64,000 bases of DNA from Solen grandis (taxonomy: Eukaryota; Mollusca; Bivalvia; Adapedonta; Solenidae), in NCBI GenBank assembly GCA_021229015.1, contig CM037783.1, forward strand, positions 7,573,324 to 7,637,323. The letters run 5' to 3'. Position 1 is the stretch's first letter, and every line of letters starts with the position of its first letter. The notes beneath the pieces are model-generated. The model ran no database searches. It saw only the letters and a list, made by a program, of their open reading frames with translations, and was not told the DNA's origin. The position numbers were made by a program, and so were the translations under genes. Of this stretch, positions 1-11,864 are shown piece after piece.

Positions 1-2640
1 TCCATATTAAAAAAAATCAGGGGGAAGACCCCGGACCTCCAGAAAACAAATGTGTCGCTCGTACACCTCTAAATCAGCTATGTCCGCCACCGACTTGAAT
101 CATGTTTTAACTTTACCGTTCTGAAAGGCTTAAAACAAAGCATCAATTGGATTATTAATTTCTGCTTATAAAGGAGTGAAAGTGATATAATTTCACTTGT
201 GAAATACTTAAATTAAATCACTTTTCGGCAAGATATACTCCATATCTACTCAAAACAAATAAACATCCTGTATATATCAATCCGGTAAAGTAAAGACTGG
301 TACCTGGTTCATCCCGGTATACCCTGGCTCATTGTTCCGGGGTACGTCGGGACCTAAACTAGGTTAGTTATACTACAAACGAGTGCTTTTGAAGGAGTGC
401 GACATTTAACGTTGATGCTGCGACATATAGCGGCAGTGCAATTTTTTTGCGACACTTGGCGTTACAGATGCGACTTTAACAAGAGGGTTTGTTTTTATTT
501 TCATTAACCAAAATGTTTAGCGTCGTTGCAACACTTAACGTTGCTACAATGTAACATCATGCTACATGTCTACGGCGTGATACTGCAGTGTGGTAACACA
601 CTTAAATATCACCAAAATTATCAGCACTGTGATATGTAATGTCGGTATTATTTCGTCCAAGACATAGATGACAACCGCAATATTTAATATTTCATACATA
701 TAATTTTTTTTTTCCTCAGACTGATAAAATCATCGTGGACTGAACGTTTCATGTATGTGTCTTGAATGTTTTGAGATAATAGATTGCGAAGAATGTGAAA
801 TAGAAAAGGTCTACGATAGTTTGGCATGTTTCAAGGTTTGAATCACAGGAATTGATTATTCTTGTTTTAATATGAGCATTTTATGGAAATTGCTCAGAAG
901 AATGCACAGCCGTAAAATGGAGAATCAGAGAATACAACCATACTTATAACGACGGCTTTCTACAAAATCATACCAGTTTTTCTTATACAGTTACAAGCAC
1001 AAACCATGCAACAGTTTATTGACCATGAAACTATAATAACGCTTCTCACAGCAAGATCTACTTATATCCCCACAAACTGCGTATCAGTCCCGATAAGCCA
1101 TATCAAATTACTCTCATGTGTTCTTTGGCAGCATACATTTTTTTTGTGTTTCTGCGATGAAAGAGAATAGATATGTTATTAACAGAAATCACACTGCATA
1201 TGCTTAGGAAATGTATATACTTGTATACACCATACATTTGCAAAACGCAAATGGCAATTTTATGGTTAAATGAATATCATTAAATGTAAGGTTAAATTAA
1301 ACTTTAAAAAATAATTCTGGTAAATTTTGTGTATATTTATTTTCTTCTATGAGTCTTAAGTTTTGTTTAATTTCAAAATTAAGATTTGATATGTGCAAGG
1401 TTTATTGATAATCGTCTTGAATTTAACGTCATAACCCTTACATATACCACTGAATTAATTTAGAAAAAAACGTAAACATTGTAAATGTATGTTGTCATTA
1501 AAATGAAATACTAAAGAAGATAGACATAGTATATATGCAATTCTATTGGACATAATTTCAAAACAGAATGAAGTCAGATACATTAATATCATTGTAAAAA
1601 TAAGATTTCAATTGAAAGTGATACTAATGACAACCTTTCTATTTGGAATATATATATTTTATTTAATGCTTTTGGGTGGATTATAGGGAAATATCTGCTT
1701 AAAATAGTGAATATTACCATTTTCATAATTTTTACTCTGGAACTTGAACCCGACCCTACGTTATAAAATGATCGGAGCGTCATTTGTGCTGAGTTTTACG
1801 CAAGAAATGACGCCATAAAAAACATCACGTACACGAGGCAATCCTGCCAATTTTGACAAATTTTGTGAATAACACAGCTAATTTCTGGCCCTTAAATCAT
1901 TAAATAAAAAGAAAAAATAATATTTGTTTTGGTGTAAGATCGATTAATAATTTCACTGAGTGAACATAAAAAGTGATAATTTCACGAGTGGCGAAGCATA
2001 TATAAAAGCATGCACTTAACTAGGTTTTGCATGAATGCGCAAGACTGAATGTATCCTTGAAACATTGAAACTGTTTAACGTGAGTCTAAAGCTGTTGCAT
2101 GAAAATTGAAATTAAATTCGGATAAATGCATGAGAGCTGATAAAAACGCATGTAATTGTTTACCGTTTTTGTATCAGTATCCGATTTTTGGTCATTTACT
2201 TGCATTCCTACGCCCATGCATCTGTCTCCTTGATATACATTAATCGAATATCAATTGCCTTTGTATACGAACGAACATACAAGTCTTCTGGTGTAAAAAT
2301 GTATAGTGTTTATAGCCACAATTGAACGCATTAGCTAATCATCGTAAAATAAAATACAGTTTATATAGGTACACTATGAGAAGACATGAAATAAACACTG
2401 TTGTATAATATTAAGTGATATTCATTTACATTGTACCTGAAATATTTGTCATATCTGACATTGGATTTGAGTACATAATCTAATGATAATCAAACATTAC
2501 AGGTAACATTATAGGTAATTATACCGAATGAAGGGTGAAATGTATATGCGCAGAAAATAAATCTTTTATTCTGAAAACATGTTACTAATCTCGCAGTCAT
2601 TTCAATAATGGCATGTTAAACTATCACAATATATTTATTC
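1..2640. other. AT-rich stretch, no gene recognised
   Basis: No reading frame here looks like a conserved protein and no phase-consistent exon pair was found. Positions about 355-560 carry several imperfect copies of a short motif of the form GCGACAnTTAACGTT, in both direct and diverged form. A fragment at about 560-605 matches, in reverse, the conserved core of the SINEs found on the right of the window (around 44300 and 55210). The rest is unassigned. Confidence 0.5.
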
Positions 2641-2957
2641 TCACGGAACATCGTTCACGTCGTTCAGTAAGCGGTGTATTTATAAATCCTTGTATCCATG
2701 GGGATTTACTTGACCTTAGCCGACTTTTACGATAACATAGTTATTCACGAAAAATGGGGTGTTATATATTTACAGATTAAAAAAATACGGGGCGATATAT
2801 ATTCAGCGCGCAAGTATAAACTGGACTGTGAGTGGTCGGTATAAAGGGAGATTATTGCTACGAGCGCATATATATGGTTTCCATGTGAAACCTAAATGTG
2901 TCAGTTTTGTAATTGATGGATTTTATACTGTAAATGCTGCATGAAAAACGGGTCGAG

Positions 2958-2990
2958 AAAAAGTGGGGTGACATAAACACCCCACTTTTT
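2958..2990. other. perfect 13-bp inverted repeat, 7-base loop
   Basis: The left arm (2958-2970, A-rich then GTGGGGTG) is exactly complementary to the right arm (2978-2990, CACCCCAC then T-rich), with loop ACATAAA. A second CACCCCAC follows at once (about 2994-3001). It could be the hairpin end of a short element or a folded RNA; no gene next to it decides this. Confidence 0.5.
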
Positions 2991-3159
2991 TTCACCACCC
3001 CACAAAAAGGGTTTCATATTAGAAAACATCCCACATCTGGGTAATCTCTTAGTATATATAGCCTAATAATATGACTTTTCAAGAGCTTTTAAATACTGTT
3101 TACATTTTGAGAGCAGAAAAAGTATACTGAAAATATAAGAAAATGAAATTTATAATTAT

Positions 3160-3650
3160 AAGTAGTAAGTAAGTAAGTAAGTAAGCTTTATTTAAAGTCG
3201 GAAAGAGAATAAACAATACAGCTCATGAGCTTTTGAGCGGACTGTAATAATATTGTGTACATTTATAACAACATAAAAAGCAGCTACAGTGAGAAATGCA
3301 TGGCATATATAAATAAACATGGCATAATACAGTTTTACAATTACAAGCATATGGGCTTAAAATAAACAATGAAAACATAAGAACTTATTTTGTATGGTTG
3401 CATGCGACACATTTACATGTTTTTTTTCCATTCCAGAATGAGATCATGTTTTTGAAGTGGTTAACATGTATGTGTAGTTTGTCGAAATTCATCTGGCAAT
3501 GAGTTCCACAGAACTGGTGCGGTATATCTAAAACTATTCTTACAAAACTGAGTAGTTCTATCAAGTTTTTGAAACACTTTTAAATTTCAGACACAAAACT
3601 GAGAAAGCTATAACCTGGAGCTTTCATCCGTGTAGTATGGACTTCTTATA
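3160..3650 (-). mobile_element. 3' end of a non-LTR (LINE) retrotransposon
   Basis: Reading the minus strand from about 3575 down to 3480 gives the peptide motif RYTAPVLWNSLPDEFRQ, the typical C-terminal pattern of jockey/CR1/L2-type reverse transcriptases (an aromatic residue, then A-VLWNSLP). The frame then breaks at a stop. Further along the minus strand an AATAAA signal (plus-strand 3187-3192) is followed directly by a (CTTA)n tail (plus-strand GTAA repeats, 3165-3185), as expected for a LINE ending in a microsatellite rather than poly(A). Everything upstream of the C-terminal region is missing, so this is a 5'-truncated dead copy. Family assignment below 'non-LTR' is inference. Confidence 0.65.
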
Positions 3651-3854
3651 TCACACAGACTGATCACCTTGTCTTTACTGGCGATTAACACCAACACCTC
3701 TTGAGGGCACCAGTATACCAATGGACAAGGCACTGACAATCATTCCGGACAGACTCTCTAAGTATCCTTCTCCCCCTCTCTCAGACAGGACACCAATTTT
3801 GCCAGCACGTATCACAATACTGTTGGAACATATTTTGTTAATGATGGGACTTAT

Positions 3855-4740
3855 TACCTTCAAATCCATGGTGTTGCTATGCGTTCACCTGTTTCACCGA
3901 TTGTGTGTAATATTACATGGAACATTTCGAATCAGTGGCTTTGAAAACAGCCCCCACCCATCTGGTTGGTGGTTCCGGTATATTGACGGCACACACACAT
4001 ACGAAACAGAGAAGGGAAAATGTCAGTGAGTTCACGGACCACATTAACAGCATCGATCCAGACATAATGTTTACCACAGAAAACGAATAAACGGAAGTTT
4101 AGTCTTCCTTGATATGAACACCGTCAGACAGTCAGGTGGAACTCTCAAGACATCGGTTTACCGCAAACCAACCCACACAGATTAGTATCTAGATTTTAAT
4201 TTCCAAAGGCCACAGTTGTAGCATCTGATTCAAAAGACCTTTAGGTTAAAAAAAAAATTAATTTCAATACTAGATTTTAATCAATTAGTTAACATACAAT
4301 TAAGCAGATAAACTGAAAAGAATTTCCAAGAAACGTATAATCAGTGTTTGTTTCAAGTACCATCGTGCGCTACTTGTGCACCCTAAGGATAAGATAAACA
4401 AGAATGAAGTATGTGGGCTTATCTACCACATTAAATGTGAAGGACATGGTAAGCAACAGGATTACATAGGAGAAACTGAAAGAACGGCTCGCAGAGGACA
4501 GAAGACCGAGCTCGAGTACAAGTGAAGTGTCACGTCTTATTTATCTCGATAGCCCAGGTCATGCTGTCTCCTTGGATTCAGTGAAAATCTTGAATCGGGA
4601 TCCTTCTTGGTTTGAGAGGGGGGTTACTGAGGCTGTATTCATCGGAGCGTACAAGCCAACATTGAACAGGGACGGGGGCCAGTACAACGTTCAACTTTCC
4701 GCATATCTGGGACATTAACATCTCTCATGCCCTCAAGAGG
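3855..4740 (+). mobile_element. decayed Penelope-like element (reverse transcriptase C-terminus plus GIY-YIG endonuclease)
   Basis: Pieces of one polyprotein can be read across several frames. Around 3870-3915 lies [10 protein letters not shown], a reverse transcriptase motif typical of Penelope-like elements. At 3968-4026 lies WWFRYIDGTHTYE, the palm motif in which the second catalytic Asp is replaced by Gly. At about 4030-4180 follow HINSIDPDIMFTTE, then LKTSVYRKPTH. From about 4350 the GIY-YIG nuclease appears (CGLIYHIKCE, then DYIGETERTARR), and at 4527-4718 its end (VKILNRDPSWFERG and KPTLNRDGG). The order RT then GIY-YIG is diagnostic of Penelope-like elements. At least four frameshifts or stops plus the lost Asp make it inactive. 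The 5' half of the RT and the terminal repeats are not seen. Confidence 0.8.
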
Positions 4741-4945
4741 TCTTAGTGTTAATCGGTTATCCCCAGTATAAACAGGGTGATCAGTCTGCTGAAGAAGTCC
4801 ATGGTCCATAAGAACTAGTATTATCTTCAATAATTCATAAAAGAATCCCATCAAAATGGCCTCTTTGAATAGGGATTATATTCACTGATGTGGGAACTAG
4901 ATCTCACACTGATCGGAGCTCTTACTCACTGGTTTTTAGACTGCG

Positions 4946-4957
4946 TGCGCATGCGCA
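4946..4957. promoter_or_regulatory. perfect NRF1 palindrome in a promoter-like region
   Basis: The 12 bases TGCGCATGCGCA match the NRF1 consensus YGCGCAYGCGCR exactly and are self-complementary. They lie in a locally GC-richer patch. About 310 bases downstream comes a strong splice-donor sequence (CTGTAAGTATTTT, GT at about 5264). That arrangement fits a promoter with a non-coding first exon. The nearest plus-strand coding start with an acceptor directly before its ATG is the OB-fold gene at 14310, about 9 kb away. The link is inference. Confidence 0.45.
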
Positions 4958-5289
4958 AGCAAGTCTTTAAACGACGCTCTGAATTCGATTGACAGCAGCT
5001 GGCACGTCATTTTTAACATCGATAGATATTACTACGCATGAGTAGTTCTGAGGTTAAAATAGTACATGTTGAAACCTGTCTGTTAAGAAGAGAACACTGA
5101 GAGAAATTCCAAAACTCTTGAGAAAAAGCAATATCTATACATGAAATTTAGATGCTTTATCAACAGCATCTGAGTTAGAAAGTGTAAAGCAAGCGACATC
5201 TGTGATGTTGGGACTACTTTATTTTCGCGCCATTGTGTCATCTCAGATTCCTCAAAGCAAAACTGTAAGTATTTTGTTATTTGTTATGA

Positions 5290-5815
5290 TCGATATACTT
5301 TTAAGGTTTGGAAATGCCTGTGTCTATTTTCTTCTCAAACTGTGGCACGGAACGTGTCTTTAAGGAAGAATAATTGCCAAATTTCACGATTCTACATTTG
5401 CTTTTGATCGAGTCGCCTGGGTCCTAACCTCGTTTGAATCATTTTCGTGATTCCTTCAGCTATTTAAATGTAAAATCTGTAATACATGAAATACTATGTA
5501 AAGTTTGTGTCGAAATGACTTTGATTTTCTGTTCCGTTTGATAAGTTTCGGTTTTAAATATAATCGTTCAATTGTTATCCTGGAGTATCCAGTTCTCGCT
5601 AGCGTAAGAAATCCCTTCTCTTTAACTTAGACATAGTCGTGAATGCATCATTATATTTCTTTCAAATGTAATAAATTGTCAGTTGTAATTAAAAAATGAT
5701 AATTGAACAAAATATAAAAAACTGTCCTAAGCCTGTAAAATAAAAACAGATTGGAGTGCAAATATTAAGATGATGCTAATTAATGAGAACAAGAAACATA
5801 CTAGAACCGCAAGCG
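5290..5815. other. unassigned AT-rich stretch with a diverged copy elsewhere
   Basis: No coding frame is supported. The part at about 5490-5590 is clearly related to about 11365-11480: both contain TGATTTTCTGTTCC followed by TAAATATAA at matching spacing. It is an old duplication, or two copies of an unnamed repeat. Confidence 0.4.
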
Positions 5816-5819
5816 GTAT

Positions 5820-8034
5820 CTCGGTTTTCGCTTTTAACCTAATCAACTTGAACACTTTATTTCAACTCAGCCACAATTTTCAATATGAAACAGAACGAAA
5901 AGGTATTTGAAGACCTACTCTCATTTGCACAGTTTTTTTTTTTTTTTTTCAATGTTAGAACATTCAAACTCTTCTAGCGCAAATATTTTCCCATACCCTG
6001 TCCCTTGAAATCCATCACATTCTGTGGTGCAGTCAACAAGGAACAAAATGCTGAAAACTGCATTTCAATCAGACTTTAACATTTTGACTTATAAGCAAAA
6101 GAGTGATTTTAAGCAAAACGCCCTCTAGCGGCAAAATTAGAAACAAAATTGCAAAAACAGCAAATAGTTCAAACAAGTATATAAGTCGCACTAGTCAAAC
6201 TTTTTATTCTTATGTATCAGAATTTGAAGCATAAAAGCTGATTTACAATTATTCCAAAAAAGGATCAAACTTTGGACTGCCGTATAATGACCAAATCAAG
6301 TCCGATCTTCAAAAACTAAACATTACTGGAAAGAGCTCTTAAAGAACTAAAACTTTTGTTCATATATTCTCAATGAAATATTTTTAGTTTTGGAGCTATT
6401 TGTGGCCGAATAAAAGCACAGTAATCGTAATATGACCTTGACCTTTTCAATTCTTTTTTATTTTTTGAATTGTGAGGCCCTTTCAAACATAACATTACAT
6501 ATCGTGTGAAAATTTCATGAAGAATGAACAGAAAATAAAGACAGGAGCGACAAAAACATGTTTTTGAAATTTTAATTTTTCCTAAAATTTAGTGAAGTTT
6601 GACCATTTCTAGAGGACAAACCACGCATTTCCTTAATTCGCCATCCCATATATTTTGTGTGTATACGTCTTTTAAATGGTATGCCGGAGACGGAATTCTT
6701 CTATCTGATCTCTAACAAAAACGGATAAGTTTTTCGTAGACCTACCCTGATTTGCACAGTTTTTTTTTGTTTTTTTGCAAGGTTTGAACATTCAACCTTC
6801 CGTAGCTCAAAAGCTTTCAGCCACACGGACCCTCGAATCCTATCATATGTTATTAGGCTATCAACAGGGAACAGAATGCAAAAAACCGCATTCGAATCGG
6901 ACTTCAACTTTTTGAGTTATAAGCAAAAGAATGATTTCAAGAAAAGCGCCCCCTAGCGGCAAAATGAGAAAGAAAATTGATTAAAATTTTACTGTTAGGT
7001 ACCTAGAAAAGCAGCAAATAGTTCAATCAAGTATACTAACGTTAGTCGCACTAGTCAGACTTTTTATTCTTATGTATCAGAATTTGAAGCATAAAAGCTG
7101 ATTTACAATTATTCCAAAAAAGGATCAAACTTTGGACTGCCGTATAATGACCAAAACAAGTCCGATCTTCAAAAACTAAGTATCAAAGGAAAGAGCTCTT
7201 GAAGAACTAAAACTTTTGTTCATATACTCTCAATGAAATATTTTTAGTTTTGGAGCTATTTGTGGTCGAATAAAAACACAATAATCGTAGTATGACCTTG
7301 ACCTTTTCAATTCTTTTTATTTTTTGAATTGTGAGGCCCTTTCAAACATAACAATACATATCGTGTGAAAATTTCATGAAGAATGAACAGAAAATAAAGT
7401 CAGGAGCGACAAAAACATGTTTTTGATATTTTAATTTTTCCTAAAATTTAGTGAAGTTTGACCGTTTCTAGAGGACAAACCACGCATTTCCTTAATTCGC
7501 CACCCCATATATTTTGTGCGTATATGTCTTGCAAATCGTATGCAGCAAACAGAATTATTCTATCTGATCTCTAACAAAAGTGGGTAGGTTTTTCGTAGAC
7601 CTACCCTCATTTTTCCACTTTTTTCCACTTTTTTCCAAGGTTCGAACATTCAACCTCTCCTAGAACAATTTTTTTCCAGTACTCCATGATAAGATATCCA
7701 TCATATTTGATTGGGCTGTCAACAAGGAACATTATGTAAAAAACCGCATCTAAATCAGGTTTCAAATTTTTGAGTTATTAGCAAAACAGTGATTACATGC
7801 ATTGCGCCCCCTAGTGACTAAATCAGAAATAAATGTGAAAAGTTTGACCAATTAGGCACATGTTCAGATAAAGATGACTCCATACCCAAAATTTCATAGC
7901 TGTAGCTTTTCTCATCTGGCCGCTAGACTGGACACAAAAATGGGTGGAATTGGAAAAATAATAAAAATAAAAAAAACAAACAAATCAACAGAAGAAGAAC
8001 AATAGGTTTTCGCCCAGCAGAGGCGAAAACCTAA
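5820..8034. mobile_element. element with a long tandem core (units about 830-860 bp)
   Basis: Three copies of one unit begin at about 5912, 6741 and 7601. Each starts with a CCTACnnTnATTT block, then a T-rich run, then a block ending GCnCCCTAG(C/T)G. Copies 1 and 2 share a further 500 bases of near-identical sequence (compare 6195-6600 with 7055-7460). Copy 3 switches to a unique tail. The right end carries a perfect 12-bp hairpin at 8003-8014 and 8022-8033 (TAGGTTTTCGCC / GGCGAAAACCTA). The left edge has GGTTTTCGC at 5823-5831, an inverted match to that end. No long open frame exists, so it looks non-autonomous. The superfamily is unknown; a terminal hairpin would suit a Helitron-like element. 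Confidence 0.6.
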
Positions 8035-8039
8035 TAATT

Positions 8040-9380
8040 TAGCACATTCACAGAGTCCATTTTATATTACTGGGTGCTCACTGAGTTTTTTTAAATGGGA
8101 GTACAATTTAGAGCTCAGAGGTAACATGAATATCATATTTTTTCAGCAAGCCGATATTATGTTTTTTTGTTTTTTTTTAAATGAACTTCAATTCAGTCAC
8201 AGTACAGTGTTCTACCAAGGACAGGATTTTGTGACATAATAGCAAAAAAGTAAAAAAATAAAAAAATTGCTCCTAGTGCGATGTATGTCGCGTACGAAAT
8301 TACCAGGGACAAAACCTTAAACTTAAAATGTACTCAGCCGGAAAGCAGTATGCTATGTGTGTTTTAACATCGATTTTAATTGGCTCATTTGACAGCAGTT
8401 AGTGCTTAGTGGGAGTTCTCGACCATTGGCGTTGATTGAAACAACTATTTATCATCTGTTATCAACATGGCTTGGCTGGTTGTGAAAAAAAAAAAATGGA
8501 ACAATTTTAAGTTACTTAGGAAATTAACAGTTTGCTGAAAATGACGCAAATAATGGCACGTCTGAAGGAAGTAATACTTCTCCAATTAATCATTGTCTCT
8601 GTCCCCACCTAAGACACCCATGATGGAAATCAAATGCAAGCAATTTTGTCGGACACCAAGGGTACTGTAAGTCTTAAGACATTCCAACAAAGTTGGCTTT
8701 GAGATTTCTCATGGTTATAAATTATAATGCATAGGTAAATATATATGATTTGTAATCTGTGTATAAAACACAACAAAAAACGTTTTTACAGAGAAATACA
8801 AATTTTTTACTACACTATTGTAGCTTAGTCTCATACAGAATTTGGTGACCATAAATCTGCAAAATGAACAGGAATTGTGTGAAGGCTGTTAGACTCAAAA
8901 GATAAATTATATTTATCCATCTATCTGTCCAGATGTCTGGAAATCTGGGTCCCTTGATAACTTAAAAAGCATTTAAGATAATGTTAAGAAACTTGTTATA
9001 TAAATATATGGCAGTATGAAGATTCTGTATGTCACTTTGTTATTTTTCTCAGACTAAAATTCTGGTTGCTATGATAATGGAAAAAATATACACCTCACCG
9101 CTAGGGGACTCGGGTGTTGCGTGCATTACCAGTTACTTGTTTTTATAGGTTATAGGACATTTATCCCCTAATTTCAAAATCCTTTGCAGAACACTGATAG
9201 TATTTTTGATAAAAAATAAACATTGTTTTGCGAGATAAGTTATATTTAAAAGCTTGTATCTAGACTAACTGTACACCTAAGTCATAACAAAGCTTTTTCA
9301 GTTTTGCAGTATCACCCATCACCTCAAACTCTACATATATCCTAATAAGCAAAACACTGTTAAAAATAGAACAAGTATTT
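8040..9380. other. unassigned AT-rich stretch
   Basis: I see no supported exon and no long open frame. Homopolymer runs of A or T are frequent (for example near 8160 and 8490). If the gene starting at 14310 has its first exon near 5 kb, this is intron sequence. Confidence 0.4.
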
Positions 9381-9386
9381 ATAAGC

Positions 9387-10724
9387 AGGGCTGGAAAATT
9401 CCACTCGTCCGCTCGTCATGACGAGTGAATCATCTCGCAGGACGAGTGAATTTCAAAAAACGCTCGTCCGTCGGGACGAGTGAATTTTTCATTCATCATG
9501 CACAATAATTTAAAAAAAAATCTGACCGAAACCGCCGACCGTTCGAGCAGAGCTCTCCTTACCATTGTATCTACAACATATTAAATTCAGATTCAGAAAG
9601 TTTGAAACACATAAAGAGTGAATCTCAAACAAAGCCGGAAGTTTTCAATAGTCGTTGCCATAATGCGGCTCCCGAGAATTGTCTATTTATCGGGGCACTA
9701 GTATATAGCGAGTTGGTCATGTCATCCTGAGTTTAAGCGTGAGGTAAAATAATTAAATCATATTGAATAACTTCTTATGGCATGTCGTAGAATATTATTT
9801 CCGAGGTTCAATATATTTCAATAAAAAATAAGTCGCAGTAGGAACCCGTTTCACATAATATTACGGATCCGGTATTTACACGCTTTTATTGATTTCCGGT
9901 GTCGTCTGCAGAAATAGTGACTGATATATGAACATATTTCGGGGTTAATCAAACTAAATCACAAGGCGGGGGTGACTCTGAAAAGGCATCAGAAAATGTA
10001 CAAAAAAGAAAACAATCACAGAAAAACTATGATCAGACAAAACGAAAGCGTTTAATGACAGAAAGTTGGCTGACTGAATTTGAATGGGCCGAGTACGATG
10101 ATGAAATAAACACACTTTTTTGTCGAGTCTGCAAGAAGTACCCCTCATTAAATGATCCAGATTCGTCAATGGTTAAGGGTGTTCGTGAAAAATTTAGAAA
10201 AGAAACCCTTAAATTTCATGGTAAAAGCCTCAGACATGTCAAATGCATGAAACATGAAAAAGCTGAAATGGGAGCACCGGGAACTTCCTCTATTGAAAAA
10301 TCGGTTTATAAAGCAAATGAAAAAAAACTCAGCATACTGAACTTTATTAGTAAGATAGAAGACTACTCTTAATCTTAACTATGTCATAATGTGGTGCTTC
10401 TTTTAATCACTGATTCTTTTTTTTTTAGTTTGTTAACTTTTTCAACAAATTTTCAGGATGTTACTTCTCATACTTATATTCATTTAATCATTAGCATTTG
10501 AAAATAATGGAATAATGGACATTCTTTTTCATTATAAAGATTAATACTGAGGATTATTTCATTTTGTAATGTTGAAATAAAACTAGTTGTTCTTTAAAAA
10601 TGTTTTTTTTTTTTACATTAAAAAGGAAATCTGCAGGACGAGTAAATTTTTGGCAGGACGAGTAGAATTTTTCATGTACTCGTCCTGCAGTACTAGTGAG
10701 GGCCAAAATAATTTTCCAGCCCTG
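9387..10724 (+). mobile_element. hAT-type DNA transposon, internally deleted
   Basis: The element is bounded by perfect 15-bp terminal inverted repeats, CAGGGCTGGAAAATT at 9387-9401 and its complement at 10710-10724. It is flanked by the 5-base direct repeat ATAAG (9382-9386 and 10725-10729). Several copies of GACGAGT or its complement sit just inside both ends, as expected for transposase-binding subterminal repeats. Inside is only the start of a transposase, described separately. The CAGGG ends and the zinc finger point to the hAT superfamily. Most hATs make 8-base target duplications, so the 5-base one suggests a hAT subgroup with shorter duplications. Confidence 0.8.
10025..10372 (+). pseudogene. 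N-terminal fragment of a hAT transposase (TTF-type zinc finger)
   Basis: From about 10025 the frame reads a basic stretch (NYDQTKRKRLMTESW) that leads into WLTEFEWAEYD, then FCRVCKKY and a downstream HVKCMKHEKAE. This is the pattern of the TTF-type zinc finger found before the catalytic domain in ZNF862/KIAA1586-like hAT proteins (W-x-F-x-W-x-Y, CxxC, late H/C). The frame stops at 10370-10372, and the RNase H-like DDE catalytic domain expected over several hundred more residues is absent. The ATG at 10055 lies inside the conserved stretch, so it is unlikely to be the true start. It sits wholly inside the transposon at 9387-10724. It may still encode a DNA-binding peptide of about 100 residues. 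Confidence 0.65.
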
Positions 10725-10979
10725 ATAAGTGTGGTTCAGCAGCCACAGTACTTTTTAGAGATATTGAGAAAATGAAAGCAAACTGGAATTGACAAATAAT
10801 CTTCAGTTTTATACAGAATACGGCTGAATACATAACTGTATTGTAGAATTCTGTTCAATCATTTGGTCATTCATACAAAATTGAGAGGTAATTTGGTTTT
10901 AAATGTAGAGAAACGGAACCTAAGAATGTAGGTACTATAGTTGTGAGTGACTTCATCACACACAACTAAAAACTAAGGA

Positions 10980-11067
10980 TTATTATGTCTTGTATGAGAG
11001 TTCTGGTCCATAATAATTAAGGTTGCCTTTAGAGTGAGCGATATAGGGCCATCATGGTCCTCTTGTT
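10980..11067. repeat. end fragment of the pearl-like family
   Basis: The stretch ending at about 11060 (GAGTGAGCGATATAGGGCC then TGGTCCTCTTG) matches the right-hand end shared by the elements that finish at 20035 and 23032. The core and left end are missing. Confidence 0.45.
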
Positions 11068-11864
11068 TATTACATGAATGTATTTATGTTTTTTCCCTAA
11101 CATTTTCATTAAAAAAAACACACACACACACACTTAGGAATCGTGGATCAATCAATTTTAATAACGTCACACTCAAGGTGAAATTATGTCAGTGTATGTA
11201 GCCCTAGAATAACAATATAGCGAGAACTGAATACTTAAGGATATGTAAACAAAAAGCGATGAAGGACATTTTGTTAGTTCCCATCATTGATATTTCTGAA
11301 TTTTGGTTTGAATTATTACTTTCATAAGCATTAATGTCTTTAGTTTTAATGACCGGTAACATTTTTAGTTGACTAAAACATTTGTGTCAAAATGTCTATG
11401 ATTTTCTGTTCCTTTAGATTAATTTTGATTTCTAAATATAACCATTTGGTGCATGAGATTATCTTGGCATTGATATTTAATTATAACCTCAAGGGACAGA
11501 ATGTGGTAGGGGAAAGATGTGTGTATGCTAAATATTTATTAATTTACAATCAAGGACAATAACTGGAGGATAACCAATGATACTATTAAGTCCGATTTAA
11601 AGCGGACGAAAGTTCTGAGACAGACTTCCTGTCTGCCACTTTAAATTTATGGATGTGGTTATTTTTCTGTTGTAGATAATTTGAAGAATCAGTTGTGCCA
11701 TACTGTCACTGTGTTGCGTTATTGTGATCAGTTGTCACTTGGTAAGAACTGTAAGTATTTTGTTATTATTGACATATTTTCAAACTTTGACTTTACATGT
11801 GTAATTTCATTCATTAGGCAGATACTATCCTTATTGTTTTTGAGTCTTACCTCTACAGAAAAAG

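Noticed and set aside
10055..10372. Host zinc-finger gene
   Set aside because: It lies between perfect transposon ends with a target duplication and lacks introns; a transposase fragment explains it better.
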